From an uncultured Burkholderiales bacterium (GTDB lineage Bacteria; Pseudomonadota; Gammaproteobacteria; Burkholderiales; Burkholderiaceae_C): 64,000 nucleotides of DNA. The stretch lies in the NCBI GenBank assembly GCA_903871545.1, contig CAIQHG010000077.1:1-64000 (forward strand), read 5' to 3'. Below are positions 1-8,915 of this stretch, in pieces. The notes under the pieces were generated by a model that worked only from the letters and a program-made list of their open reading frames with translations, did no database searches and was not told the origin of the DNA. Position numbers and translations under genes: made by a program. How positions within the stretch are numbered: position 1 is the first letter of the stretch; every line of letters begins with the position of its first letter.

Positions 1-24
1 GCCTGAAAACTTAGTTTTCAAGGC
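1..24. terminator. Hairpin at left edge, possible terminator of an upstream gene
   Basis: Positions 1-10 pair with 14-24 (stem GCCTGAAAAC, three-base loop TTA, one bulged A). The following bases are only moderately T-rich, so this may be the terminator of a gene outside the window or just a structured spacer. Seen directly; the function is inferred. Confidence 0.35.
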
Positions 25-53
25 TTAGCCGCTTTATTTTGGTGCAATATAAT
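25..53 (+). promoter_or_regulatory. Possible sigma-70 promoter of the Amt gene
   Basis: A perfect TATAAT lies at 48-53, with a poor -35 match (TTAGCC, 25-30) 17 bases upstream. The next gene begins at 92, so the implied leader is about 30 bases. The -10 match is good; the -35 is weak. Confidence 0.4.
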
Positions 54-91
54 GCCTTTTGATGATTTAAAGAACCATTTTGGGGTGATAT

Positions 92-1294
92 TTGCAAAAT
101 CTTAAGCCGGCTGCTGACGCCTTATTTATCTTACTGGGTGCTGTGTTTATTCTTGCGATGCATGCTGGATTTGCATTTTTAGAGCTAGGGACGGTTCGAG
201 AAAAAAACCAAGTCAATGCCTTGGTCAAAATACTTCTGGATTTTGCAATTTCAACTATTGCCTATTTCTTTATTGGTTACTACGTAGCCTATGGTTTTAG
301 CTTTTGGGATCCAGCCCAAATTTTGTCTCAACAAAATGGTTATGAATTGGTCAAGTTTTTCTTTTTGCTGACTTTTGCTGCGGCCGTACCTGCAATCGTA
401 TCAGGGGGTATCGCTGAGAGAGCTCGTTTTAACCCTCAACTAATCGCCACATTCGTTATTGTTGGGTTTGTATACCCATTTTTTGAGGGCATTGCTTGGA
501 ATCAACATTTCGGTGTGCAGTCATGGCTAAAAGAATTGGGGGGGGAGGAGTTTCACGACTTTGCAGGCTCAATTGTTGTTCACGCCGTTGGCGGATGGGT
601 TGCACTGCCCGCTGTTTTGTTTCTTGGAGCCCGAAGGGGGCGTTACACAAAAAACGGCGCCGTTAGAACTCACCCACCATCTAGCGTTCCGTTCTTGGCG
701 CTAGGCTCATGGATTCTTGCCGTAGGGTGGTTTGGTTTTAACGTGATGTCTGCACAAACGTTGGATAAAATCAATGGCCTTGTCGCCTTAAACTCCTTGA
801 TGGCGATGGTGGGCGGCACTATCGCTGCTTGGATTGTGGGCAAGAATGACCCGGGGTTTGTTTACAACGGACCACTTGCAGGGCTAGTGGCGGTTTGCGC
901 GGGATCAGATGTGATGCATCCAATTGGAGCCTTGATTGTTGGCTTGGTGGCTGGAGCTTTGTTTGTAAAAGTTTTTATTCTGGAACAAAATGTTTGGAAA
1001 ATAGATGACGTTCTTGGTGTGTGGCCACTTCACGGGCTTTGTGGATTATGGGGCGGCGTTGCTACAGGGATATTTGGACTAATTAGTTTAGGAGGCACTG
1101 GTGGAGTAAGTCCAATCTCTCAAGTAATAGGTTCATTTTTGGGCGTTGCGATAGCACTAGGTGGAAGTGTGATTGTTTACGGAATACTCAATGCCACACT
1201 GAGTTTAAGACTCACTGAGGAAGAGGAAAGCGAGGGTGCAGACCTTAGTATTCATAAAATTAGCGCCACATCTAGGGAAGAATCATCTTGGTAG
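92..1294 (+). CDS. amt: Ammonium transporter, Amt/MEP/Rh family
   Basis: An inner-membrane channel that conducts ammonium or ammonia. The 400-residue length, the many hydrophobic segments and the two conserved pore histidines (H164 in VVHAVGG, H314 in WPLHGLCG) match the Amt family. The start is TTG at 92, preceded by a GGGGTG ribosome binding site at 82-87; no in-frame ATG is nearby. The C-terminal tail after the last membrane segment is short and acidic (EEEESEGAD). No glnK, the usual partner gene, lies next to it within the window, and the next gene is convergent. Family assignment is secure; regulation by PII is knowledge of the family and not visible here. Confidence 0.93.
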   Translation: MQNLKPAADALFILLGAVFILAMHAGFAFLELGTVREKNQVNALVKILLDFAISTIAYFFIGYYVAYGFSFWDPAQILSQQNGYELVKFFFLLTFAAAVPAIVSGGIAERARFNPQLIATFVIVGFVYPFFEGIAWNQHFGVQSWLKELGGEEFHDFAGSIVVHAVGGWVALPAVLFLGARRGRYTKNGAVRTHPPSSVPFLALGSWILAVGWFGFNVMSAQTLDKINGLVALNSLMAMVGGTIAAWIVGKNDPGFVYNGPLAGLVAVCAGSDVMHPIGALIVGLVAGALFVKVFILEQNVWKIDDVLGVWPLHGLCGLWGGVATGIFGLISLGGTGGVSPISQVIGSFLGVAIALGGSVIVYGILNATLSLRLTEEEESEGADLSIHKISATSREESSW

Positions 1295-1742
1295 TTTAGG
1301 TCAAGAAAAATAATAAATATTCACTTTTCAGTTTTCAACGATTAATTCGAAATGAAGAGTTAATCAAAATCATTTAGATTTAATGGCTTGGCGACGTCTA
1401 GCAAGCGAGGCTTTTGTATCACTGCCACTCAAAAGGACTATGCGCTAAGCACTTGATCGCTGAATCAATGCTTTTAGTCCTTTAGCAACACTGTCATTGT
1501 TGACATCGTGTTGAAATAAGTTTTTAGCCTTTGTTGGCAAATCCGCGTCAAAGTTGACCTTCTTGAGCAAATTGATTTCTTTAACTTATTTAGTTTGAAT
1601 TGGCTTGCAGCTTCATGTGGTGCAAAGTTAGGTGTTTGTAAACGGAAATAAAAACTAATTAATTCTTAAGGATATCAACCTTGAAAGTACAAACTCGTAA
1701 AAAATTTAAAGTTACAAAAGAGTGGCCGATATGGATCAGCCT
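1295..1742. other. Intergenic gap between convergent genes, with a compound hairpin
   Basis: No coding region is seen in this 448-base gap. Its only clear structure is a long imperfect palindrome at 1432-1483. AAAGGACTA (1432-1440) pairs with TAGTCCTTT (1475-1483). Inside it AAGCA/TGCTT and TTGAT/ATCAA form a second stem around the loop CGCTGA. No T-tract follows on either strand, so it is not a standard intrinsic terminator. Confidence 0.5.
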
Positions 1743-3740
1743 TTAGTCGGTGCGCATAGACTTGTTGGCGTCTAAAGACTGAATCACATCAAGGGTTGAG
1801 ACCTGAGCGGCACGGTTGCCCCAAGAACCGCGGATGAAGGTGAGTACCTCTGCCACCTCCTTGTCACTCAGCAGCGATCTAAAGGGCGGCATACCGTAGG
1901 GCGTTGGATGACCAATAGTGCTAGGTGGTATTCCCCCTCTAATGATGGATTGCACCAGGTTAGTGAGGTGCGCTGTGCCAACGTTTCTATTTCTTGATAG
2001 CGCGGGATATTGATTCTTTACTCCTTGGCCTAATTTGCCGTGACAACCCTCGCAGTGTTTGACATATATTTGTTCACCGCTTTTAAATGATTCCGATTCA
2101 GTTGAAGCACTTAATTTCTTCAGTGTGGTTGATGAGGAGTCAGTCAAAGCAAGCGATTGAAGATAAGTTGCAATAGAGGCTGAATCTTCATCACTCAAGT
2201 ACTTGGTGCCTTTGTAGACGACCTGCGCCATTGGACCGCTTGCATAACTTTGCGGTGTAACTGCATTTTTGAAAAAGTTTTGAACCTCATCCTTTGACCA
2301 GTGTTGCACACCCGCTTCACTGGGATTTAAAAGACTCGGCGCGTACCACTTACCTATGGATGCAAAATTAAGAGTCGCACCGCTGAGCGCGAAATCTGTA
2401 AGACTGGCTCCAAGAAAATTACGAGGTGTATGACAGCTCGTACAGTGGGCAAGCCCATTGACTAAATATGCCCCTCTATTCCAAGCTTGACTTTGGTCAC
2501 TGCTCGCAACGTACTCGCCCCCCTTAAAGTAAAGCCAGCGCCAAACATACAAACCAATTTGAGTGTTGTAGGGCCACGAAAGAGTGCTAGGGACCTGCGC
2601 TTTATGCTTAGGAACCAGTGTCCTCAAGTAAGCCCACATTGCATCTGAGTCCGAGCGAGTAACCAAAGTCAGTTCTGTAAAGGGAAAAGCAGGGGACAGG
2701 AGATGCCCATCTTTTGAGCGACCATCGTGAATGGCACGCCAAAAGTCATCTGCTGTCCAGTTCCCAAGACCAGTTTGTGGATCTGGGGTTAAGTTAGACG
2801 AAAATACCTGTCCATAAGGGGTTTCAACCGCACGTCCCCCAACCATAAACTCTGCACTGTTTGGGGTATGACAGGCAAGACAATTGCCGATACGCATTAA
2901 GTACTCTCCCTTTAGTTGCAAAGCGTTCAAAGTAGGAGTACTTGTCTTTACAGGTGGAGTGGAGGTAGTGGCAGTTATAACGTTTAAAGACTTGGTTGAG
3001 ACACTACCGCATTCAAGCGCAAGTGGTTGGGCTAGACTAGTTAAACTTAACGGACGTCCGTCTTTGGGCCATGGCTGAGTTGATAACCAAGCGGTGACGG
3101 CGCTTATTTCCTCAACCCTTAACTTGTTGGCTATTTGAGCCATGCAATCAGGATTCTGAGCATGGCGTTGGTGTGTTCGCCACGCACCCAGCTGAGCAAT
3201 TAAATAATCGCGCGGCAGGCCTAGTAAACCAGGAATGCTGGGGGCAACCCCAGTTAAAGTGGCGGCATGACAATTAGCGCATGCGGGTATCCCTCTATAA
3301 GTTAAACCAGATTGGACAATACTTCTGCCAAGTTCTAGTTCGGCGGCGTTGACTAAGACTTTCGCTGGTGCTGGATAGGGGACCTCCTGTGTTGCAAAAT
3401 ATTTGGCAAGCAAATGCAAGTAACTGGGACTTATGTTCTCGAGCAAGTAGGACATCTGTGGATTAACACGGCTTCCTTGCTGAAAATTAATCAATTGATT
3501 AAAAAGGTACGCCTCAGGTTTGCCGGCTATACGAGGAAAGTAGCCGTAAGGGGTCGATTTCCCCTTAGGGCCGTGGCAGCCCGTACAGGTCTTGACGAGT
3601 TGAGCGACGGAGTGGCTATCAAGTTCAGTAGGGTTTTGGGGGATTGGTTTGTGCTCAAGTGCAAAAGAGATAAGCGGTATTTGAATTGCTAAATAAAGAA
3701 TACATCTAAGTCCAATTCGCCGCACAGTGTAAAAATTCAT
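1743..3740 (-). CDS. Five-haem c-type cytochrome (cytochrome c4-like domain fused to alcohol-dehydrogenase-type triheme subunit)
   Basis: A 665-residue periplasmic electron carrier with an N-terminal signal peptide (about residues 1-28). Five CxxCH haem-binding motifs are visible: CTGCH 52-56, CANCH 154-158, CLACH 287-291, CTSCH 433-437 and CEGCH 563-567. The first two, with spacing and flanks like GxFPRIAG and PSIPGLLG, resemble diheme cytochrome c4. The last three resemble the triheme cytochrome subunit of membrane gluconate/alcohol dehydrogenases (GGRAVETPYG, WYAPSL, HPTPYGMPPF). A Thr/Pro/Ser-rich linker (about 250-272) separates the two parts. No dehydrogenase or other subunit lies beside it, so the electron donor is unknown. 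The fused layout is seen directly; the subunit comparison is family knowledge. Confidence 0.87.
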   Translation of the reverse strand: MNFYTVRRIGLRCILYLAIQIPLISFALEHKPIPQNPTELDSHSVAQLVKTCTGCHGPKGKSTPYGYFPRIAGKPEAYLFNQLINFQQGSRVNPQMSYLLENISPSYLHLLAKYFATQEVPYPAPAKVLVNAAELELGRSIVQSGLTYRGIPACANCHAATLTGVAPSIPGLLGLPRDYLIAQLGAWRTHQRHAQNPDCMAQIANKLRVEEISAVTAWLSTQPWPKDGRPLSLTSLAQPLALECGSVSTKSLNVITATTSTPPVKTSTPTLNALQLKGEYLMRIGNCLACHTPNSAEFMVGGRAVETPYGQVFSSNLTPDPQTGLGNWTADDFWRAIHDGRSKDGHLLSPAFPFTELTLVTRSDSDAMWAYLRTLVPKHKAQVPSTLSWPYNTQIGLYVWRWLYFKGGEYVASSDQSQAWNRGAYLVNGLAHCTSCHTPRNFLGASLTDFALSGATLNFASIGKWYAPSLLNPSEAGVQHWSKDEVQNFFKNAVTPQSYASGPMAQVVYKGTKYLSDEDSASIATYLQSLALTDSSSTTLKKLSASTESESFKSGEQIYVKHCEGCHGKLGQGVKNQYPALSRNRNVGTAHLTNLVQSIIRGGIPPSTIGHPTPYGMPPFRSLLSDKEVAEVLTFIRGSWGNRAAQVSTLDVIQSLDANKSMRTD

Positions 3741-3951
3741 ATAAATTTGTCAGGTGGTGTGGGCACCTTCGTCATATCTGAAACCTCTTTGTCAGCGGTT
3801 TATTTTTAAATACCCATTTTAGAGCTTAGTTTGTAGAGGCGGGGAAGGAGACGAATTTCATTAAGGGAGCCTATGTGGTCTCCCTAAGCAGTAATAAATG
3901 ATAAGAAATAAACACCCCAACTTCTGGGGAAAGTAAGTGAACCACAGCGTA

Positions 3952-3975
3952 GGCAGATGCAAAAGCAAATCTGCC
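3952..3975. other. Hairpin downstream of the secreted-protein operon
   Basis: GGCAGAT (3952-3958) pairs with ATCTGCC (3969-3975). It lies just after the stop of the minus-strand gene ending at 3988. Further short hairpins lie beyond it: CCCCA/TGGGG at 3915-3929 and AGGGAGCC/GGTCTCCCT at 3864-3885. No U-tract is seen, so termination here is an inference from position. Confidence 0.35.
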
Positions 3976-3987
3976 AGGCAGTCAGGT

Positions 3988-4965
3988 CTACTGAATTGTT
4001 ATGGATACATCAAAGGGCCCAGCCCCAAATTTGGTCAGTCGAGATGGACTCGCTCCACTTTGAGTTGAAACTTGAGCCCCCTTTTTGTTGTTGTACCCAA
4101 ATATAACGGCTTGGGTAGAACTGGTTACGCTCACACCCGCGGTTGGTAGTTTCATAATACCAATAAGTTTTTTTACGTTTGATATCGAATTCACATTTTC
4201 GCTGGCAGCCAATACCCCAGTCGAGCCCACCAAGAAAGCATCCAAGGTCTGAGGTCCAACTGTTGTTGGTAAATTAATAAAGGCATTGTTAAAACCTGGG
4301 CCGCCCGCAGAGCTTAAATCCATCAATGAGTTATAAACGTTGGCATTAGAGCCGACCGCTGAAGATGAAGGGGGAGAAGAGCTACAAGTGGTGGCTTGTG
4401 GCATAGAGCCCTGAGTATTCAATGAATAAGTGTAGGTGGTGGCATTTATTGACCAACAATAAACTCCAGATGTTACTCCATTAGAGTCTGCCATGGTCGA
4501 ACTAAACTTAACTGAAGCCTGGTTGCTTACAGTTGGGTCTAACTCAAGGTAAAAATAATAGTATGTGCCGTTGGGAGGCTTCGTAAAGGTGCCGCCAGTT
4601 AGTGTGGTGACAGTATCTAAGACGATGTTAACCGAGGCCCCAGTACTATTCGAGTAAATAGTGCTGCAATTGGCATTAGTCAAGCCTGCTGCTGCTGAAG
4701 TGGTGGGGGCAGTCGGTTTAGTAGGACACAGGGCAAGTGAATAAACTTTTATAGTTTGAACACTTGGTTGAATGTTGCAATTGCTGCCAGGGGTGGGATT
4801 GGTAATTACGGTTGACCCACTAGAAGTTGTAGTTGTGCAACTAGGAAAAGTTTCGGAAAATGAAGCAGTACCACTAGATTGAATTACGCTGAAATCAACT
4901 GTTTGAGCAGTTGCGCAAGTAGCAAATAACGTAAATATGGAGGCGATGATTGTTGTATTTCTCAT
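3988..4965 (-). CDS. Secreted protein of unknown function, Ser/Thr-rich
   Basis: A 325-residue protein with a clear signal peptide (residues 1-20, cleavage after ATCATA). The mature part is rich in Ser, Thr, Asn and Ala, contains several cysteines (for example in the first 70 residues) and ends in a beta-like segment (PFDVSITIQ). I do not recognise a family. It starts one base after the stop of the upstream gene (4967-6052), so the two are almost certainly translated from one message and may work together at the cell surface. Its composition suggests an extracellular or outer-membrane-associated beta-rich protein; that is inference only. Confidence 0.75.
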   Translation of the reverse strand: MRNTTIIASIFTLFATCATAQTVDFSVIQSSGTASFSETFPSCTTTTSSGSTVITNPTPGSNCNIQPSVQTIKVYSLALCPTKPTAPTTSAAAGLTNANCSTIYSNSTGASVNIVLDTVTTLTGGTFTKPPNGTYYYFYLELDPTVSNQASVKFSSTMADSNGVTSGVYCWSINATTYTYSLNTQGSMPQATTCSSSPPSSSAVGSNANVYNSLMDLSSAGGPGFNNAFINLPTTVGPQTLDAFLVGSTGVLAASENVNSISNVKKLIGIMKLPTAGVSVTSSTQAVIFGYNNKKGAQVSTQSGASPSRLTKFGAGPFDVSITIQ

Positions 4966-4966
4966 T

Positions 4967-6052
4967 TTAAAATCCTTTCACGCCAACCGTGAAAGATGGT
5001 GGCGTTGAAGTAGTTGTAGATGTTGACCCACCAGTTGTTGAGGAGCCGGTTGTACCAGTCGTTGTGGATGTTGTGCTGGAGGAATTTGAATTGGCACAAC
5101 TGATGGATAAGTTAGTGATACCGGCGGCGATCGTCCCAGATCCATTGCTCACAGTGCAAGTTTGACCATCAGGTTGGGTGCTTACAGTTACGGCGTAAGT
5201 ACCAGTAGTTCTATTATTAACTGACCAGCTAAATATACCGTTGTTCGTTAAAGTTTGAAGAGTCGTAGAGTTGGAGCCAGTAGCTTGATTGGATAAGACC
5301 ACTGAAGTTCCAGTTGTTAACCCACTTAAAGTCCCTTTAATAGCTATGACACCAGTGGTCGGGTTGTTGGCCCAAAATCCTATTCCATTGACCAGGGACT
5401 GAGTAAAACTTTCATACCCCTGGGTGGTCAGGTAAGAGCTTAGTTGATTTGCACTATCAGAGGTGGGAGAGTAGAAAAACCATTTTTTATTTGCACTATC
5501 CCACGCCCAGAGAGATGTTAAATTGGAGGGAGTTGTACCCGTCTTTGGCCCAACAGCGACATTAAAGGCGGGAGCACTAATCCCGTCCCCAATGGAGATC
5601 AAGTTCCACCCTGAAAGCAAGGCGGTGGCCGAGGTGCTTGCAAAGTTAGCGCTTCCATAAATGGAGCCACTTGGCGGGGTGACAGAAAATACTGAGGCGG
5701 CATTGACCCAGTATCCTTCACCCGGACTAATTGTGGTTAAAAAATCATAACCCTGGGTCTTGGCGTAAGCTATTCCGCCGTCCCCGTAGGTGCTAGACGG
5801 GGAATAAAAGGCCCAGTTACCGGTCGCAGCGTTCCACTTCCAGACACTAATTACATTGGTAGCACTGCCAAAGGTTGTTGCAGCTGTGATTGCAGATGTA
5901 GTGGCGTTTCCTAGCAAATTCCAACCACTTGCTAAAGCGATAGTTCCAGCGCTTTGCGCAAAAGATTTGACCGCAGTGAATCCGGACAAAAGTAAGGCAA
6001 TATAAATAGAGCTGCGAAGGATTTTATTTTTTTTAGGATTAAATATATTCAT
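4967..6052 (-). CDS. Secreted repeat protein with two GWNLLG-type domains and Ser/Thr tail
   Basis: A 361-residue exported protein with a signal peptide (about 1-33, ending FAQS). Two homologous units are visible. Unit 1 (about 40-125) has GWNLLG, SVWKWN, WAFYSP and GEGYWVN. Unit 2 (about 145-235) has GWNLIS, SLWAWD, WFFYSP and GIGFWANN. A third beta-rich segment (about 238-320, with TGTYAVTVSTQPDGQTC) resembles an Ig-like domain common in secreted proteins of Burkholderiales and other bacteria. Residues 320-352 are an almost pure Ser/Thr/Gly linker, and the protein ends FTVGVKGF. Function is unknown; a role at the cell surface is inferred. It is the first gene of an operon with the gene at 3988-4965. 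Confidence 0.8.
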   Translation of the reverse strand: MNIFNPKKNKILRSSIYIALLLSGFTAVKSFAQSAGTIALASGWNLLGNATTSAITAATTFGSATNVISVWKWNAATGNWAFYSPSSTYGDGGIAYAKTQGYDFLTTISPGEGYWVNAASVFSVTPPSGSIYGSANFASTSATALLSGWNLISIGDGISAPAFNVAVGPKTGTTPSNLTSLWAWDSANKKWFFYSPTSDSANQLSSYLTTQGYESFTQSLVNGIGFWANNPTTGVIAIKGTLSGLTTGTSVVLSNQATGSNSTTLQTLTNNGIFSWSVNNRTTGTYAVTVSTQPDGQTCTVSNGSGTIAAGITNLSISCANSNSSSTTSTTTGTTGSSTTGGSTSTTTSTPPSFTVGVKGF

Positions 6053-6793
6053 AATTTGTAATGCTTTTTGATTGACTCGTAGATATGAGCGCAGTTAAAA
6101 ATATAATTTTATTTTTATTTTTATTTTATCTGCAAACTCCAAATCCTCGCTTAACGAACGAGTAAATAAATCATAGAAATTAATGGGTTTTTATTTAATT
6201 TATTGTTTTTGCCTGAAGGCCATTAAAAAAACCCATAACAACACATAAAAAAAGTCGAAATTTAATCCACGATAGCTATTTTGCCCTTGTAAGTTCGCAT
6301 AAAAGCTAAACGTACTGGATTGAAATTTAGAGATATATCGCTACATTAACTCTTCTATAGTGAAATAAAAGAGTACTAAATTTCTTAATAGCAAACTACA
6401 GATTTCTAGCACAACTGCTTAAGTCTATTATCTGAAATGTAAAAACGTTAAAAATAAATAAATCCTTTCACGATTGTCCCGACTAATACAGCCCTAGTAA
6501 ACTTAAGTAGCTGAGGGGGTAGAACTACTAGCTTACAAAAAATTGATCAAGGGTATAAATTGGTAGCTTTAAAAGCAACTTCAAGCATGTAGCGTCAACC
6601 TTAGGTGAAAATTTAGCATTAGCCGACATGCATGCATTTATGCAAAATTTTTAGTCAAATATGCAAAAATTGCGCTTTAATGGCGGGGGACTTTTTGAAT
6701 ATTCAAGCATAAAGGATCAAATAAGTTTGGATCTTGATTTAAAAAAAGATATAGTATTTACTATTAAAAGTCTCCTCAAATAAATAGATCATA
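6053..6793. other. AT-rich divergent intergenic region
   Basis: This 741-base gap separates the secreted-protein operon (minus) from the TPR gene (plus). It is very AT-rich and has no open frame that looks coding. It must carry the promoters of both neighbours, but no convincing -35/-10 pair, repeat or RNA structure stands out by eye. Confidence 0.5.
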
Positions 6794-8635
6794 ATGACCA
6801 AAAATGAAACACCAGAACAGGGTATAAAAGGTATAACGGCTCAACTCGAAAGCACTTTACCCCTGGCGATGGACATTGATTATTTTAATCGTGCAATAGC
6901 TTTCCTACAAAACGGAAATCACAGCGAGGCCTTGTTATATTTAAATAAGGCCCTTGAACTAAACCCCAATCATTTTGATTCATTGCAACTTTCAGGTCTT
7001 TTAGAGTCAGAGCTAAATAACAATGATTCTGCAATTGGTTTTTTTCTAAAAGCAATTGAGATTAATCAAACCAACCCAGGGGTCTACAACAATTGCGGTC
7101 TCGTATATGAAAAAATGAGTGACTGGGAATTAGCTAGCCAATGCTACATGAAAGCGATAGCCCTCAAAAATGATTTTGCGCAGGCTTATAATAATTTAGG
7201 ATTTGCTGAAAAAAATCTAAGAAATACTGAAAAAGCGTTGATAAATTACGATTTATCAATTCAGTGCGATCCCAAATTTGCAGATCCGCATTTTAATAAG
7301 GCCAATATTCTCAGAGAATTAAAAATATATGACAAAGCTTACTTGCACTATAAATCAGCGCTTGAACTAAATCCTCGTTTTTCCCAGGCTCACATCAATT
7401 TAGGTCTATTGTTATCTGAGCTCCAAAAATATCCTGAGGCTTTAGATTGTTTTAACCAAGCGATAGCAGTCGATTCCTCAAGTGTTGAAGCTTTGAACAA
7501 TAAAGGTAATCTCCTTCAAAAATCGAATCAATTTGAGCTAGCAGTTGAATGTTATCAAAAAGCCTTAACCCTGCAGCCTACCTTAGCTCAACTCCACAGC
7601 AACCTAGGAAATGTTTATCATAGACTTAACCGCCTGGAAGAGGCCTCCGCTCATTATGAGCGAGCGGTACAGCTGGATACTAACTTTGCAGAGGCTCACT
7701 GGAATAACGCACTTGCACTTCTCATGCTTGGGAACTTTAAAAAGGGATGGGAGGAATTTGAATGGCGCTGGCAATCGGACGGGATCAATAAAACCTTGCC
7801 AAGTCGTAAAATGGAAGAAAAATTATGGCTTGGAAAGTCAAGTCTTGAAGGTAAAAAAATACTGATTCACAGCGAACAAGGACTTGGCGACACAATTCAA
7901 TTCGCTAGATTTATTCCCCTCATTTCAAAATTGGGAGCAGAAGTAACTTTTGAGGTGCAACCCTCCTTGGTTGATATTTTAAAAACCATAGAGGGTACGT
8001 TTAATGTAATCTCTACAAATTCGAGTCATCCTAAAGTTGATTTTCAGTGTCCATTGCTAAGCCTTGGCTTAGCGCTTGATGTTGGTTCCAATAACATACC
8101 AAGCGCTCAAGGATATTTAAAGTCAAACCCTGAACTCATTTCTAGGTGGGCTAAACGGCTCGGGGTAAAAATAAAACCACGTATAGGTATTGTGTGTAGC
8201 GGTAACAAAGAGCACACAAATGATGCAAGCAGAAGTTTCTCTCTCAATACACTTTTACCTCATCTACCTAAAAGTTTAGAATATCACCTGATTCAAAATG
8301 AAATACGCTCAGAAGATCTAAATACGATGAGTGCAACCCCCCAAATATTAAACCACGCTGATCATCTTTTCGACTTTACACAAACAGCTGCTCTGGTAGA
8401 AAACATGGATTTAGTTGTAAGTGTAGATACCAGTGTTGCCCATCTATGTGGTGCATTGAATAAGGAGGTATGGGTTTTGTTGCCTTTCAGGTCTGATTGG
8501 CGCTGGTTATTGCATGAATCTAAATCTGATTGGTACAACTCTGTAGAGTTAATTCGTCAAACTCAAATTGATAACTGGCAACTGGTATTTGAAGTGATAA
8601 GTCAGAAATTAAAAACCAAATTCATTCTCAATTAA
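6794..8635 (+). CDS. TPR-repeat protein with C-terminal glycosyltransferase-9-like domain
   Basis: A 613-residue cytoplasmic protein without a signal peptide. Residues about 30-325 are a run of eight or nine tetratricopeptide repeats, recognisable by the recurring pattern A..N.G......G....A...Y.KAL.L.P. The C-terminal half (about 350-613) contains HSEQGLGDTIQFARFIP near its start and VSVDTSVAHLCGALNKEVWVLLP near its end. This pattern is found in TPR proteins whose tail resembles ADP-heptose:LPS heptosyltransferases (GT family 9). A role in modifying surface glycans or proteins is plausible but unproven; acceptor and donor are unknown. It stands alone, flanked by long gaps, and no strong Shine-Dalgarno precedes its ATG. 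Confidence 0.8.
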   Translation: MTKNETPEQGIKGITAQLESTLPLAMDIDYFNRAIAFLQNGNHSEALLYLNKALELNPNHFDSLQLSGLLESELNNNDSAIGFFLKAIEINQTNPGVYNNCGLVYEKMSDWELASQCYMKAIALKNDFAQAYNNLGFAEKNLRNTEKALINYDLSIQCDPKFADPHFNKANILRELKIYDKAYLHYKSALELNPRFSQAHINLGLLLSELQKYPEALDCFNQAIAVDSSSVEALNNKGNLLQKSNQFELAVECYQKALTLQPTLAQLHSNLGNVYHRLNRLEEASAHYERAVQLDTNFAEAHWNNALALLMLGNFKKGWEEFEWRWQSDGINKTLPSRKMEEKLWLGKSSLEGKKILIHSEQGLGDTIQFARFIPLISKLGAEVTFEVQPSLVDILKTIEGTFNVISTNSSHPKVDFQCPLLSLGLALDVGSNNIPSAQGYLKSNPELISRWAKRLGVKIKPRIGIVCSGNKEHTNDASRSFSLNTLLPHLPKSLEYHLIQNEIRSEDLNTMSATPQILNHADHLFDFTQTAALVENMDLVVSVDTSVAHLCGALNKEVWVLLPFRSDWRWLLHESKSDWYNSVELIRQTQIDNWQLVFEVISQKLKTKFILN

Positions 8636-8815
8636 AAAATCTGGCTTGTTTATTGAGCATTCTATTTCGGTTGCTTAAAAGTTAGAAGAAAAGTAACGGT
8701 ACTAATAGTTGTACTCAAGCATGAATGCAACAATATGAAATCAAGTAATTTATAAATGCTTGCGATTTCATAATTTTTATATGATCAAAATAATTAAAAG
8801 TAGAGGTATTTATTT

Positions 8816-8838
8816 AATGACGTTAATGTCATTTTTTT
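8816..8838 (+). terminator. Possible intrinsic terminator downstream of the TPR gene
   Basis: AATGAC (8816-8821) and GTCATT (8828-8833) form a stem with a six-base loop, and five more T follow (8834-8838). The stem is short and GC-poor and lies about 180 bases after the stop, so confidence is low. Confidence 0.4.
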
Positions 8839-8915
8839 GACGTACATAATATAAATACAAGCTGTAAAACTATGCTATAAAACCAATATCTATTTATAAA
8901 TTTGAAAGATCGGTC

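Noticed and set aside
41-56. Possible sigma-54 promoter before amt (GG...GC)
   Set aside because: GG at 41-42 and GC at 54-55 are 11 bases apart, not 10, and the flanking bases do not fit the -24/-12 consensus.
1432-1483. Integron attC site
   Set aside because: The stem shape is suggestive, but the conserved core sites (RYYYAAC and GTTRRRY) are not present at the ends.
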